Positions 8,271 to 17,882 are shown, counted from the first letter of the stretch. The stretch is 64,000 nt of DNA from OMIW01 sp044235645 (GCA_044235645.1 JBIIHQ010000012.1:21051-85050), one strand, 5' to 3'. Numbers and translations are program-made. Notes: generated from the letters alone by a model not told the origin.

Positions 8271-9299
8271 TCACTCACTCTGAGCAGCTTTCATTACCGC
8301 AGCCGGAATATCCTGAAGCGCAAGTACAGAACTAACCCCGCCCATCTCTACTGCAGCCCTCGGCATCCCATAGACCGCGCAGGTGGCCTCGTTCTGGGCC
8401 ACCGTGAAACTTCCCTGATGTTTCATCTGCACCATTCCCTTCGCACCGTCACTGCCCATCCCAGTCAGAATCACCCCTACCGCATTCTTTCCGGCATATT
8501 CGGCCCCGGACTGAAATAGCACATCAACCGAAGGGCGGTGATGTCCGACAAGAGGACCGTCCTTTACCTCTACCAGGTACCGAGCACCTGAGCGCTTCAA
8601 TGTCGTATGCTTATTGCCGGGCGCGATAAGCACGGTGCCGGGGGATACAGAATCGCCATCCTGGGCTTCCCGAACTGAAATTGCACAGATTGAGTTAAGT
8701 CGATCTGCGAATGCTTTGGTGAATCCCGCGGGCATATGTTGGACTATCACGGTACCAGGGCCGTTTACCGGCCAATGAGGCAGTATAGCCTCGACCGCAG
8801 AGGTCCCTCCTGTTGATGCACCTATAAGAACTATCTTATTGGTAGTTGCCGCAAGAGCTCGCCCAGAACGAGCTGGCACGGCAACCATCGCCGGACGCAT
8901 CAGGTCCATACGGATCCGTGATGCCGCTTTGATCTTTTGACGGAGCTCAATCGACATATCCCCAACCGAATACGCCTCACCCGGTTTACAAAGCACCTCA
9001 ACTGCTCCTGCCTGCATGGCCTCAACCGCAAGCTCTGACCCTCTCTTTGCAAGCGATGAAACGATCACCACGGGAAGCGGGTGATGTTGCATCAATTTGC
9101 GGAGAAAGGTAATACCATCCATGCGAGGCATCTCGATATCCAGGGTCAGCACGTCAGGCTTCAACTGGACAATTTGCTCTCGGGCGACGTAGGGGTCAGG
9201 AGCAGTCCCCACAACCGTAATCAACGGGTCTTTAGAAAGTTCCTTTTCGAGTGTTTGGCGGACTACGGCTGAATCATCCACAATAAGAACGCGAATCAT
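8271..9299 (-). CDS. cheB: Chemotaxis protein-glutamate methylesterase / glutamine deamidase CheB
   Basis: A 342-residue CheB. The N-terminal receiver carries the phosphorylation site Asp54 (LTLDIEMP). The C-terminal methylesterase carries the catalytic triad Ser162 (IGASTGG), His188 (QHMP) and Asp284 (GMGSDGAKGM). It removes methyl groups from MCP glutamates when phosphorylated by CheA and so drives adaptation. Its ATG overlaps the end of cheR by 4 bases (ATGA), which ties demethylation and methylation to one transcript in the order cheA-cheR-cheB. Confidence 0.96.
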   Translation of the reverse strand: MIRVLIVDDSAVVRQTLEKELSKDPLITVVGTAPDPYVAREQIVQLKPDVLTLDIEMPRMDGITFLRKLMQHHPLPVVIVSSLAKRGSELAVEAMQAGAVEVLCKPGEAYSVGDMSIELRQKIKAASRIRMDLMRPAMVAVPARSGRALAATTNKIVLIGASTGGTSAVEAILPHWPVNGPGTVIVQHMPAGFTKAFADRLNSICAISVREAQDGDSVSPGTVLIAPGNKHTTLKRSGARYLVEVKDGPLVGHHRPSVDVLFQSGAEYAGKNAVGVILTGMGSDGAKGMVQMKHQGSFTVAQNEATCAVYGMPRAAVEMGGVSSVLALQDIPAAVMKAAQSE

Positions 9300-10111
9300 T
9301 TGGCCACCTTACCTTTTTTGAAGACCGAGGTATCCACTTTTGTAAGATAATGATTTACCCCGAGTAAACTTTCCGTCACTCCGATAACCAATAGACCTCC
9401 TGGATTGAGAAGTCTCGACATTTCATCAACGATCTGTTGCCGTGTCGGAAGGTCGAAATAGATCATGACGTTTCGCAGAAATATGACATCGATTCCACCC
9501 TGAAGCCTGTATGGAAACCGAGTAAGGTTGAAACGTTTAAAGAGAACGTTTGATCGAACATTCCCACGCACCCTCCAAAACTCTCCCTCAGGTAAATGGA
9601 GGGCTTCCATGTATTTAAGCTTCAATATATTCGGGACAGGTTTTACCGTTTCAGCGGGATAGATGCCCTGTATTGCAACCTGAAGAGCACGGGTCGAGAT
9701 ATCGGTTCCCAATATTCGCAGGGTATTTGAAATTGGATCGGTGCATTCAAGGGATTCAAAGCACAAGGTATACGGTTCTTCTCCTGTGGAGGCTGCCGCG
9801 CACCATATTTTAATCTCTCTCTGACCCGCTCGCCGAATTTCGTTGAGGTGATTACGAAGAGTTTCGAACTGTTTGGGTTCCCGATAAAAATAGGTCGTAT
9901 TCGTTGAAATAGCATCAATAAGTTTTGTGAGTTCACCTCCGCTTGAATCATCGAGAATGACTTGAAGATATTGCCCAGGGTCCGCGAGCTGGAGTTCGAT
10001 CATCCTCGACTGTATTCGGGATAACAGAAGCGTTTGCTTGTCATCCGTGAGTACAATCCCACTCTCGCGATATATGATCCTCCGAAGGTGTTCGAATACG
10101 GCAAGATCCAT
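9296..10111 (-). CDS. cheR: Chemotaxis protein methyltransferase CheR
   Basis: A 271-residue SAM-dependent MCP methyltransferase. The N-terminal helical domain (IIYRESGIVLTDDK) is followed by the SAM-binding loop WCAAASTGEEPYTL and the conserved strand IFLRNVMIYFD. No tetratricopeptide extension is present. It methylates glutamates in the MCP signalling helices, opposing CheB. It lies 39 bases after cheA and overlaps cheB by 4 bases, so all three are clearly one operon. Confidence 0.96.
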   Translation of the reverse strand: MDLAVFEHLRRIIYRESGIVLTDDKQTLLLSRIQSRMIELQLADPGQYLQVILDDSSGGELTKLIDAISTNTTYFYREPKQFETLRNHLNEIRRAGQREIKIWCAAASTGEEPYTLCFESLECTDPISNTLRILGTDISTRALQVAIQGIYPAETVKPVPNILKLKYMEALHLPEGEFWRVRGNVRSNVLFKRFNLTRFPYRLQGGIDVIFLRNVMIYFDLPTRQQIVDEMSRLLNPGGLLVIGVTESLLGVNHYLTKVDTSVFKKGKVAK

Positions 10112-10150
10112 TCTAAGCCCAATTACCCCATCTAATCTGGGAATTATCTA

Positions 10151-13018
10151 TCAATGCAAAACAACTGGCCCATTTCCGTCAGATTGGTATTCTCTGCTTC
10201 TATCGACATGCGTGTAGGATTCTTGGGCCAACCGAACGAGTGACTTGACATCGAGAATAAGCACCACATTACCCTGAGGCATGATAGCTCCACCCGATAC
10301 TCCCTTGACCTCTTCGAACACCTCGCCCAGGCTCTTGATAACCGTCGAACACTCGCCTTCAATCGTATCTACGAGAAACGCGAATTGATCTCCATTCTCC
10401 TCAAGCACTACTATCGACGCTCGCTCTGGATCCTCTATCGCTCCATCAATGCTGTAGACCTCGGAAAGGCGGAAGAGAGGCAGATATTTTCCCCGAAAGA
10501 AGAAGGTTTCCGCACTATCCATCGCACGCGAAATCATTCCTCGACGCGGGCGAAGGAATTCAACTATCGAGAGGCTAGGAATAATAAAGTTTTCCGCCCC
10601 TACTGAGATCTGAATTCCCTCTATTATCGCTAAGGTGAGCGGAAGCTCGATAATGAAAGCAGCCCCATTACCGACACTGGACTGAATGTGAATCCTCCCT
10701 CGAAGGTCTTCAACGTTTCGACGGACCACATCCATACCAACGCCTCGCCCCGACAGATCCGTTACCTGAGCCGCCGTTGAAAAGCCAGGCGCAAAGATAA
10801 GCTGAAATGCCTCGTCGTTTGAAATCCTCTTTCCATCCTCGATAATCCCCTTATCGATTGCCTTCGCTATCAATTTTGCCGGATCAAGCCCACGTCCATC
10901 ATCCTGAATCTTTATGTGAACATTGCCTCCGGAATGATATGCGGACAGTTTTATCGTTCCTTTGCGGGGTTTACCTGCCAAATCGCGCTCATCATTTGGC
11001 TCAATACCGTGATCGAGAGAATTGCGCACCATGTGCATAAGGGGATCCGCGAGCCGATCGATGAGGTTTCTATCGAGCTCGGTATCCTCACCCTCCATCT
11101 GAAACACGATATCTTTCCCGAGCCGTTTGCTCGTATCCCAGACCAGACGCTGCATCTTTTGAAAAAGTCCCCGGATTGGGTCAAGGCGCATCGATATCCC
11201 GACATCCTGCAGTTCTTTGGAGAACTTTTCGACACGATGAGCCGCATCCATCACATCTTTATGATCGGACATATGAAGTTTGCAGAACCTGACAAGAACC
11301 GATGAAAAGACCACCATTTCACCGATGAGGTCAATGAGGTTATCAAGTCGTTCGGTATCTACTTTGACGAACTTCTTCGAAGCCTCCGCTGCTTCGTTCG
11401 CGATCTTCTTTGCAAGCTGCTGGCCCCTCTTCGGCTCAGCCGCTAGCTTCTTAGATCCCTTATCTGCAGGTGCAGGGGGCGGTGCCACTTTTTTCTCGCG
11501 CACTTTTCCTGGAAACGCCGATCGATGCGAGGCCTGTAGAGCATCTTGGCCTGTGGCGCGCTCTGGTTGAGTCCTCTGCTCTTGCCGAGGTTCCGCTTGC
11601 TCACGTTCACTCACATCACCGTCATCTTCGGATGATTCCGACTCGTCCTCCAACTCTTCATTCTCACTCAAGTTCGATACCGGGGCCACTGGCTTAGCCC
11701 CTATCGCATCTCGATTGATTGGCCCTCCTTTATCAAATGCTCGGATAAGCTGGAGAAGACGGAGAGAGTCATCGGATCGCTTAACCAGTGCCCCAGAGGC
11801 CGATGCATCCCGGTATCTTTTGAGGGCGTCCTTTTGACAATCGAGATAGAAGAGACAAAGCTGCTCGAGTCGGTAGTCCATCGGTCGGTGACCATCGCGT
11901 ACTTCATGCAGCATATCCTCCAAGAGATGAGAACATTTCTTCATCTCTTGGAGATTAAAATACGCAGAGCCTCCCTTTATCGAATGGATTCCCCGAAAAA
12001 TAGTGTCGATTGCATCTTTCGCGTACTGGCCCTCTGCTTCAAGAATGACCTGCTCAATCGCGTTGATATGCTCTTCGCACTCTGTGCCGAATTCCTGTAA
12101 GATGTCGAGGTCCCCCTCTATGGCGTAGTGGGGCGCTATATCGCCGAGGTCCTCTAGAACCTCGGGGCCCTCCTCCTCCGGCGTTGGTTCGGAGCTTGTT
12201 TCTTCACGATCCTCTGGCTGCTGCACCTCCTCTGTGCTCATCTCCATCTGAGGTTCAGGGCTGACCGAAGCTGGACTTGAAACTCCCCCGTTCAGAAGTT
12301 GGTCGAGGAAGTCTTGAGGAAGAAGATCCACGAATGGAGATGATTCGTCCACCTGAATCGCAAGTGGCTCGAAATCTCCGATAGGAGAGCTGACATCCTC
12401 AGTCTCTGTGTTCGGCTCACTGAGCGAGGTTCCATCTTCTCGAGATAAGCCCCCCGGACCATCATCTGCGGCTGACGATTGCTCACTTGATGCGAGACTT
12501 GGCGACCCACTGCCCCCTTGATCGACTCCCAAAAATCGCCGAACCTGATTTAGATAAGTGGGTTCACCCGCGGAATCGATCAACCGTTTAATCTCTCCCT
12601 CTCCCGGACGACCGCCTGCAAGCGAAGCAAGTTCCTTCAATTGTTCGGCGATGAGAACGCACCCGATACTGTCTCCCTCATGCGTCATGTCAACGAGAAG
12701 CTGAAGCTCCTGAATCTTCTCCGGAGGAATGCCCTCAAGAAGGTTCTGCTGCGTCACCTGAGGTCGCTCCTCTTGACTGCTCACCTCCTGAGGAGAGCCC
12801 TGATAGTCTGCGATGAACTTTCGAATTCGAGGTATGAAATCGGGAGACTGACTTAAACGAACAATATCCAAGAGGGTTTGCTCTATCGGGTCTCCTTTCG
12901 CCAAGGCGATAAGATCAATCACCAACTCTTCGAGGAGGGATACACCAACCGTATCGCCTTCATATGTCATCTCCACCATCAGCTGGAGTTCGGATACTTT
13001 GTCAGATAGTAGTGCCAT
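10151..13018 (-). CDS. cheA: Chemotaxis histidine kinase CheA with a duplicated N-terminal module
   Basis: A 955-residue CheA, about 300 residues longer than E. coli CheA. From the N-terminus: two tandem copies of a 65-residue helical module (residues 8-72 and 102-166, about 34% identical without gaps, sharing the M-T-x-E-G-D core), then an acidic Ser/Glu-rich linker to about 290. The HPt domain follows with phospho-accepting His345 (FRGIHSIKGGSAYF), then a second charged linker (about 430-545) with no recognisable CheY-binding P2 domain. Dimerisation starts near 550, the ATPase has N666 (VRNSLDHG), DDGRG and GRGVGMD, and a CheW-like regulatory domain runs from about 790. All catalytic boxes are intact. 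It leads the cheA-cheR-cheB operon and diverges from the MCP gene. Confidence 0.95.
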   Translation of the reverse strand: MALLSDKVSELQLMVEMTYEGDTVGVSLLEELVIDLIALAKGDPIEQTLLDIVRLSQSPDFIPRIRKFIADYQGSPQEVSSQEERPQVTQQNLLEGIPPEKIQELQLLVDMTHEGDSIGCVLIAEQLKELASLAGGRPGEGEIKRLIDSAGEPTYLNQVRRFLGVDQGGSGSPSLASSEQSSAADDGPGGLSREDGTSLSEPNTETEDVSSPIGDFEPLAIQVDESSPFVDLLPQDFLDQLLNGGVSSPASVSPEPQMEMSTEEVQQPEDREETSSEPTPEEEGPEVLEDLGDIAPHYAIEGDLDILQEFGTECEEHINAIEQVILEAEGQYAKDAIDTIFRGIHSIKGGSAYFNLQEMKKCSHLLEDMLHEVRDGHRPMDYRLEQLCLFYLDCQKDALKRYRDASASGALVKRSDDSLRLLQLIRAFDKGGPINRDAIGAKPVAPVSNLSENEELEDESESSEDDGDVSEREQAEPRQEQRTQPERATGQDALQASHRSAFPGKVREKKVAPPPAPADKGSKKLAAEPKRGQQLAKKIANEAAEASKKFVKVDTERLDNLIDLIGEMVVFSSVLVRFCKLHMSDHKDVMDAAHRVEKFSKELQDVGISMRLDPIRGLFQKMQRLVWDTSKRLGKDIVFQMEGEDTELDRNLIDRLADPLMHMVRNSLDHGIEPNDERDLAGKPRKGTIKLSAYHSGGNVHIKIQDDGRGLDPAKLIAKAIDKGIIEDGKRISNDEAFQLIFAPGFSTAAQVTDLSGRGVGMDVVRRNVEDLRGRIHIQSSVGNGAAFIIELPLTLAIIEGIQISVGAENFIIPSLSIVEFLRPRRGMISRAMDSAETFFFRGKYLPLFRLSEVYSIDGAIEDPERASIVVLEENGDQFAFLVDTIEGECSTVIKSLGEVFEEVKGVSGGAIMPQGNVVLILDVKSLVRLAQESYTHVDRSREYQSDGNGPVVLH

Positions 13019-13651
13019 AATCCGTCACTATTATTATCTTCGCCTGACCGGACAACCCCCCGGACTATCCCCTCGCGATCTCCGTCAACCCTCATCGTCC
13101 GACAACTTTTTTCGATGAGGTGGCGATAACCCAACTTCAGGTAAAACTGGGTATATTTCCTCGACGGGATTGATACTCAGTCTCGCTGCCTACCAACCAA
13201 TGCGGACAGCACGTTCGAGAGAACAATGGCCGTAAGGTCGGATCTCACCCGAAATTTCTTAAGTAAATTCTCGAATCGGGATTTCTGCCTGGAAGATTTC
13301 ACGGGCCGCTCGCCTTGATCGCTGAGGATAAGCTCTATAGTCGCCCCCGAAGGGATATGTTTATAACCCCTTTACACAAATCCTGAGAGAAAAACGATGA
13401 TTGTTCAATTCGGATCTATTGAAAGACTTGTCTCTTGGAAAAATGAAGTTCTTCGCTCTCAAGTTCGGATCGGATGTGGCCGATACCTGCCCCATGGTTC
13501 AGCGCGTTCGCGCCGGAAGCGGCATGATCGGACTTTGGTGAATCTTGTTTTCAAAGTTTGATGTCAAGGTGCCCATTTGAAGGAATTGGTGGGCGGGCGG
13601 TGGCTTGGGTGGCTATTCGAAATTACGATCGATTCAGGAGAGACGAAAACC
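13019..13651. other. Divergent regulatory region between cheA and the MCP gene
   Basis: About 630 bases without a credible gene. The MCP-proximal half holds a sigma-28-like promoter at 13459-13486. A strong AGGAG ribosome site (13636-13640) precedes the MCP start. The cheA-proximal half shows no pattern I can name, although cheA's own promoter should lie there. Confidence 0.5.
13459..13486 (+). promoter_or_regulatory. Sigma-28 (FliA)-like promoter upstream of the MCP gene
   Basis: TCAAGTTC (13459-13466) and GCCGATAC (13479-13486) are separated so that TCAA and GCCGATAC are 16 bases apart, close to the sigma-28 consensus TAAA-N15-GCCGATAA. The fliS-proximal site at 2177-2204 has the same words and the same 16-base spacing. 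It lies about 165 bases before the chosen MCP start, leaving a long leader. Confidence 0.6.
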
Positions 13652-15688
13652 ATGAGAAGTCTGACGATTAAACAGTCATTGACCGGAGCATTTCTTGCGG
13701 TCGGTCTCATACCAGCGCTTGTTATCGGCGGCGTGAATTACTTTGCTCTTGATAAGATAGCTGGTAATCTACGGGACTCGACAAAAGTTCACGCCGTTAA
13801 TGTCGCGGATAAAATCGATAGAAACTTGTTCGAGCGATACGGTGATGTCCAGGCGTTTGGCATTAATCCTGCGGTCCAGGACAGAACAAACTGGTACCGC
13901 GTCGGCGCAGAACAAAACGCGATAGTAGCGGCAATGAATCAGTATGTCGCTCTCTATGGAATCTACCCGGTGATGATTCTGGTAGATACCAGTGGGAAGG
14001 TGATAGCAGTCAACGACAAAACGCTCAGTGGAGATTCCATCAGTACAAGTGGGATCTATAAACGTGAATACAGTGGCGCTTCCTGGTTCAGAGATGCCAT
14101 CGATGGTCGATTTTACACGGCCGACCAAGCTGGTTCTCTTTCAGGAACGGTCGTTGAGGATCTGGTGATTAGTCCAGAGGTCACGTCTGCCTATGCTGGT
14201 CATTCCGGACGGGTGATGGGTTTTACCGCCCCCGTCAAGGATGCGGTAACCGGGGAGACCATCGCAGTTTGGCATAACCTCGCTGACATGAGTTTAGTCT
14301 CCGAAATCGCGGGACAGTTCCTCAAGGAAGTTCAGGCAAATACAGGGATGGAGTCAACAGCGGTCGCCGTCGTGAATTCGAAGGGTGAGACGATTGTCGC
14401 TCATAATCTTGAGCAAGGGCACGGGAAAGATCCTGAGCCCTCCAAAGTAAACGCTCCTGCCCGTCTTTTCGACGAGGGCAAGTTGACTCGTCAGCTGAGC
14501 CGAGGGGCGGATCCGCTTTCGGAGGTTCTCGATAACGGTCGGGCGGTCGCAGCGTATCATTTCCGAGGGGCACTCGGTTTTAAGGGCATGCCATGGACCG
14601 TGGCAGTTTCAGTCGACGACACTGAAATTACCTCAGCGGCCTCGGAGGCCGTCTGGTGGGGAGCAGTAGTCTCGACGGTCCTCGCGCTCGTGCTTACGGG
14701 GCTGATCTGGTGGGTCCTCAAGGCATTGGTGTCACCTATCGAGCGCGCGGTCGTCGACCTTCACACCGGTTCGGGTGAACTTCGAAATGCAGCAGGTCAG
14801 GTATCGACCAGCTCCATCTCACTCGCTCAGGGAGCCACCGAGCAGGCTGCATCTTTGCAGTCATCCTCTCAGTCGCTCGAGGAGATCTCGGCCCTGTCGC
14901 GTCAGAATACAGACAGTTCTCAGCAGGCGTTCGCTCTTTCGGACGCGGCCCGCGAGGCGTCGGAATCGAGCGTGAAATCGACCGATAGTTTGATGACTGC
15001 GATGCATTCGATTCGGCAAGCTGCTGACGAGACTGCGCAGATCATCAAGATTATTGATGAGATCGCATTCCAGACGAACTTGCTAGCGCTCAACGCCGCG
15101 GTCGAAGCCGCGCGAGCAGGTGATGCAGGGAAAGGTTTCGCGGTGGTCGCTGAAGAGGTGCGAAACCTCGCTCAACGCAGTGCGAATGCAGCTCGCGAGA
15201 CCGGGGATAAGATTCGTCACTCCAAGCAGCTTGCCCAGGAAGGGGTGGATGTTGCGGAAGAGGTGGCGCGTGCGCTCGACAACATTCGCCAGAAGGTTGT
15301 CCAATCCGCTTCCCTCGTCAAGGAGATCGCAGCGGCTAGCCGGGAGCAGTCGGCGGGCATCAATCAGGTCAACGGCGCGATTGGGGAGCTAACAACGGTG
15401 ACAGCTCGTGCGACGGCGGTATCTCAACAAACGAGCTCCGCGGCCGAGGAGTTGACCGCTCAAGCATCCGCATTCGACCAGATTATCGCGAGACTCATGG
15501 AGATTGTGGGATACCGTGGCGGTCGGTCTCGAGGACACCATTCCCATCGTCATGACGTTGGGCAGGGGGACGTTTTCATTAAGAAAGCCGCTCCCATAAC
15601 AGTCGCGACGTCAGCAGCGGTGATGCCGAAAGATTCTCACGCATCTTCGGTGATCCCGTTCGATGACGACAACTTTGCCGGGTTCTAG
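13652..15688 (+). CDS. Methyl-accepting chemotaxis protein
   Basis: A 678-residue transmembrane chemoreceptor. Membrane helix 1 is at about residues 11-31 and helix 2 at about 331-353. Between them lies a periplasmic domain of about 300 residues of the Cache type (pattern inference), which would bind the attractant. The cytoplasmic part is a long coiled coil with the highly conserved hairpin tip (FQTNLLALNAAVEAARAG, near residue 475) that contacts CheA and CheW. A C-terminal tail ends in an acidic-aromatic motif (PFDDDNFAGF) rather than the enterobacterial NWETF. The ATG at 13652 is used because AGGAG precedes it and it is followed directly by helix 1. The ligand cannot be told. Confidence 0.95.
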   Translation: MRSLTIKQSLTGAFLAVGLIPALVIGGVNYFALDKIAGNLRDSTKVHAVNVADKIDRNLFERYGDVQAFGINPAVQDRTNWYRVGAEQNAIVAAMNQYVALYGIYPVMILVDTSGKVIAVNDKTLSGDSISTSGIYKREYSGASWFRDAIDGRFYTADQAGSLSGTVVEDLVISPEVTSAYAGHSGRVMGFTAPVKDAVTGETIAVWHNLADMSLVSEIAGQFLKEVQANTGMESTAVAVVNSKGETIVAHNLEQGHGKDPEPSKVNAPARLFDEGKLTRQLSRGADPLSEVLDNGRAVAAYHFRGALGFKGMPWTVAVSVDDTEITSAASEAVWWGAVVSTVLALVLTGLIWWVLKALVSPIERAVVDLHTGSGELRNAAGQVSTSSISLAQGATEQAASLQSSSQSLEEISALSRQNTDSSQQAFALSDAAREASESSVKSTDSLMTAMHSIRQAADETAQIIKIIDEIAFQTNLLALNAAVEAARAGDAGKGFAVVAEEVRNLAQRSANAARETGDKIRHSKQLAQEGVDVAEEVARALDNIRQKVVQSASLVKEIAAASREQSAGINQVNGAIGELTTVTARATAVSQQTSSAAEELTAQASAFDQIIARLMEIVGYRGGRSRGHHSHRHDVGQGDVFIKKAAPITVATSAAVMPKDSHASSVIPFDDDNFAGF

Positions 15689-15702
15689 TGTCAGTATTTG
15701 AA

Positions 15703-15748
15703 GAGGTGACGGTTGGGACCTCTCCGAATCGGGGGCCGCCATCACCTC
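15703..15748 (+). terminator. Stem-loop between the MCP gene and cheW
   Basis: GAGGTGA (15703-15709) pairs with TCACCTC (15742-15748), and two further G-C pairs follow past one mismatch, starting 15 bases after the MCP stop. No T-run follows, so it could equally be an mRNA-stabilising or processing hairpin that separates MCP and cheW expression. Confidence 0.3.
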
Positions 15749-15895
15749 CTCGGCAACAGCCAAAAGAGGTACGGTTTTGTAGAGGGAGGGGGGGCAGGTT
15801 TTAAAGCTTCGTCGAGCCAACATGGGCTTTCTGATTCTTCGTGAACAGCTCCGTACCGATGAAGAGAGTGTGCAGCAGGAAGGGAGATAAGGGGT

Positions 15896-16402
15896 ATGAG
15901 CACAACTCAGATAAAGACTTTGCAAGAGCTCGCGGGCAAGTACCTGACCTTTGCGGTATCGAAAGAGCGCTATGGTATTGAAATCTTGACCATTCAGGAG
16001 ATAATTCAGGTACCACAGTTAACCCGAGTTCCGAAGAGTCCCGACCACACGAAGGGGGTAATCAACCTCCGAGGAAAAATTATTCCGGTCATCGACTTGA
16101 GGGGAAGGTTTGGACTTTCAGAGATCCCTTATAACGAGAGGACCTGTATCATCGTGGTACACATGAAACGAGGAGCGACAACCGTTCCGATCGGCCTCGT
16201 CGTTGATACCGTCCTCGAGGTGCTCGACTTTGAGCCAAAGGAGATAGAACCATCTCCAGCGTATGGAACGAGCTTTGATTCAAGCTCAATTTTGGGTTTG
16301 GGACGCAAGGGGAATATCGTCAACATCCTCCTCGACGCGCAGATTTTGCTCGGAGTTGTGGCCGACCTCGCCCCCGAGGATTCAGGAGAGCTCCCCCACT
16401 AA
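15896..16402 (+). CDS. cheW: Chemotaxis coupling protein CheW
   Basis: A 168-residue CheW, the adaptor that joins MCP tips to the CheA regulatory domain. The two beta-barrel lobes are clear: KYLTFAVSKERYGIEILTIQEII, then TRVPKSPDHTKGVINLRGKIIPVIDLR with the conserved GxINLRG(K/R)xxPVxDLR core, and finally VVDTVLEVL. The start at 15896 is preceded by a GGGAG site. It follows the MCP by about 200 bases on the same strand and converges on cheX. Confidence 0.95.
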   Translation: MSTTQIKTLQELAGKYLTFAVSKERYGIEILTIQEIIQVPQLTRVPKSPDHTKGVINLRGKIIPVIDLRGRFGLSEIPYNERTCIIVVHMKRGATTVPIGLVVDTVLEVLDFEPKEIEPSPAYGTSFDSSSILGLGRKGNIVNILLDAQILLGVVADLAPEDSGELPH

Positions 16403-16624
16403 CTCTCACCATCCAGAAAAGTCGCCGCTGCTGGGCGAAGGTAAGAGCTGCAGTAACGAAGGGTCGGGCACCGATTAAAAAAAGGGGGCAACGGCATCAA
16501 GGGCGGCCGCTCACACAGCTGCGAAAAGGTCTGAGCATAAGCAAAACTCTTGACGGTGGGCCCCTCTCCATGCTCTGGATGACGGTAGCGTAAACGCCTT
16601 GGCAACCCTGAGAGCTTGGTCGAC

Positions 16625-17101
16625 TCACCTCTTTTCGACTGGGGCAAGGTTAGACTCAACAACAAAGCTTCCAAACTCAGTCTTGAAGGGGATCACAACA
16701 ATTGGAACCTTCGCGAACTGGGCGATTTCTACCCCTTGACCACGAAGCATAAAAGGGGTTGCCATGTCGAAAATCAGACCGCGCTCGGACATTTCCGCCT
16801 TCGCTCCGCCAGCAATCACATTCGTAAGTTCACCCACAGCGTCGAGGATATCATCATCAATAGCGGCGATATCCTCCATAAACATCCTGCTAACGATACC
16901 AAGAATGCAGGGCTCATCAAAACTAATCGCCATGTTGCCAGCTACGGCTGCCCCACCCATCCCTATCACACCAGTCGCCGGGCCGAACGTCTTCTTGTCA
17001 GGCTTGAGGAAAGGTTGCCCCGGGGTGGGAACTGTCGATGCCATGGTGCTGATCGTATTTATGGCCGCATTGATAAATGGGTTGATGTATTCAGCCTTCA
17101 T
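16625..17101 (-). CDS. cheX: Chemotaxis phosphatase CheX (copy 1)
   Basis: A 158-residue CheX, which dephosphorylates CheY-P. The active-site E-x-x-N signature is present as Glu91-Asn94 (GELTNVIAGGAKAEM). Only one such motif is present, as in CheX and unlike the two-site CheC. The C-terminal VVIPFKTEFGSFVVES strand is characteristic. The ATG at 17101 is chosen, but a TTG five codons upstream is possible, since V-I-D just before the Met is also conserved in the second copy at 39397-39873. The two copies align without gaps over 158 residues with 112 identities (71%, counted by hand). Confidence 0.9.
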   Translation of the reverse strand: MKAEYINPFINAAINTISTMASTVPTPGQPFLKPDKKTFGPATGVIGMGGAAVAGNMAISFDEPCILGIVSRMFMEDIAAIDDDILDAVGELTNVIAGGAKAEMSERGLIFDMATPFMLRGQGVEIAQFAKVPIVVIPFKTEFGSFVVESNLAPVEKR

Positions 17102-17447
17102 GGGGTCGATTACCAAAAAGTAGACGAAGTTCCGGTATAATTACGATGAGTTACTCAACCGCAAACTCGGGATATAATCGCGCACCGAGTTGAGAGGAGG
17201 ACTCCTGCACCATTATGATGATGATATCAAACGGGTCGAACCGCGCCCAGAGCATATTCTGTCATCGGCCCCGTTCTTTTAATGCAAACCTCCGTTCCAA
17301 TGTAAAGCTCTGACTCCATTCAAAAAAATGCTATGCCCACGCGCCCCCTTTTTTCCTCAAGTATCATCGATTACCTGACGACAAGATTCTAAGTAAGCGA
17401 AGGACCTCGTTCTTAAATAGTCAGGTAATTATTCGAATGGGTTTGGT
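17102..17447. other. Divergent intergenic region between cheX and cheY
   Basis: About 345 bases between two divergently transcribed chemotaxis genes. It contains short inverted repeats (for example GGAGGACTCC near 17195) but no complete sigma-28 or sigma-54 promoter that I can defend, and no gene. Confidence 0.4.
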
Positions 17448-17882
17448 ATGACCTTTTTGCTGAAAGATAAAAATTACCCTGTGCTCGTGGTCGACGATTT
17501 CTCCACGATGCGTCGGATAATCAAAACTGCCCTCAAACAGATGGGCATTGAAGATATTACTGAGGCCGAAGACGGAAAAATGGCTTTGCAGAAGCTGAAG
17601 TTAAAAGACTTCAAGCTGATAATTTCAGATTGGAACATGCCCAACATGATGGGTATCGACTTTCTTCGGCGGGTTCGAGCCGATGAAAAGTACAAGCATA
17701 TTCCATTTCTTATGGTGACAGCTGAAGCTCGAAAGGACAACGTTCTTGAAGCCGCAAAAGCGGGGGTCAGCAACTACATAACGAAGCCATTTACCGCTGA
17801 GGATCTCCAAAAGAAGATAGAGGTAATAATCGTGAAGCAGCAGCAATCGGCGGCGGCTGCAGCACCCGCAGCCGAATCATAG
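17448..17882 (+). CDS. cheY: Chemotaxis response regulator CheY
   Basis: A stand-alone 144-residue receiver domain. The acidic pair is Asp16-Asp17, the phosphorylation site Asp61 (LIISDWNMPNMMGIDF), the switch Thr91 (VTAEA) and Lys113 (ITKPF), all as in CheY. The DWNMPNM(M/D)G run is especially close to enterobacterial CheY, which binds the flagellar motor protein FliM. The final 20 residues are an Ala/Gln-rich tail of no evident function. It stands alone between cheX and psd rather than in the cheA operon. Confidence 0.94.
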   Translation: MTFLLKDKNYPVLVVDDFSTMRRIIKTALKQMGIEDITEAEDGKMALQKLKLKDFKLIISDWNMPNMMGIDFLRRVRADEKYKHIPFLMVTAEARKDNVLEAAKAGVSNYITKPFTAEDLQKKIEVIIVKQQQSAAAAAPAAES

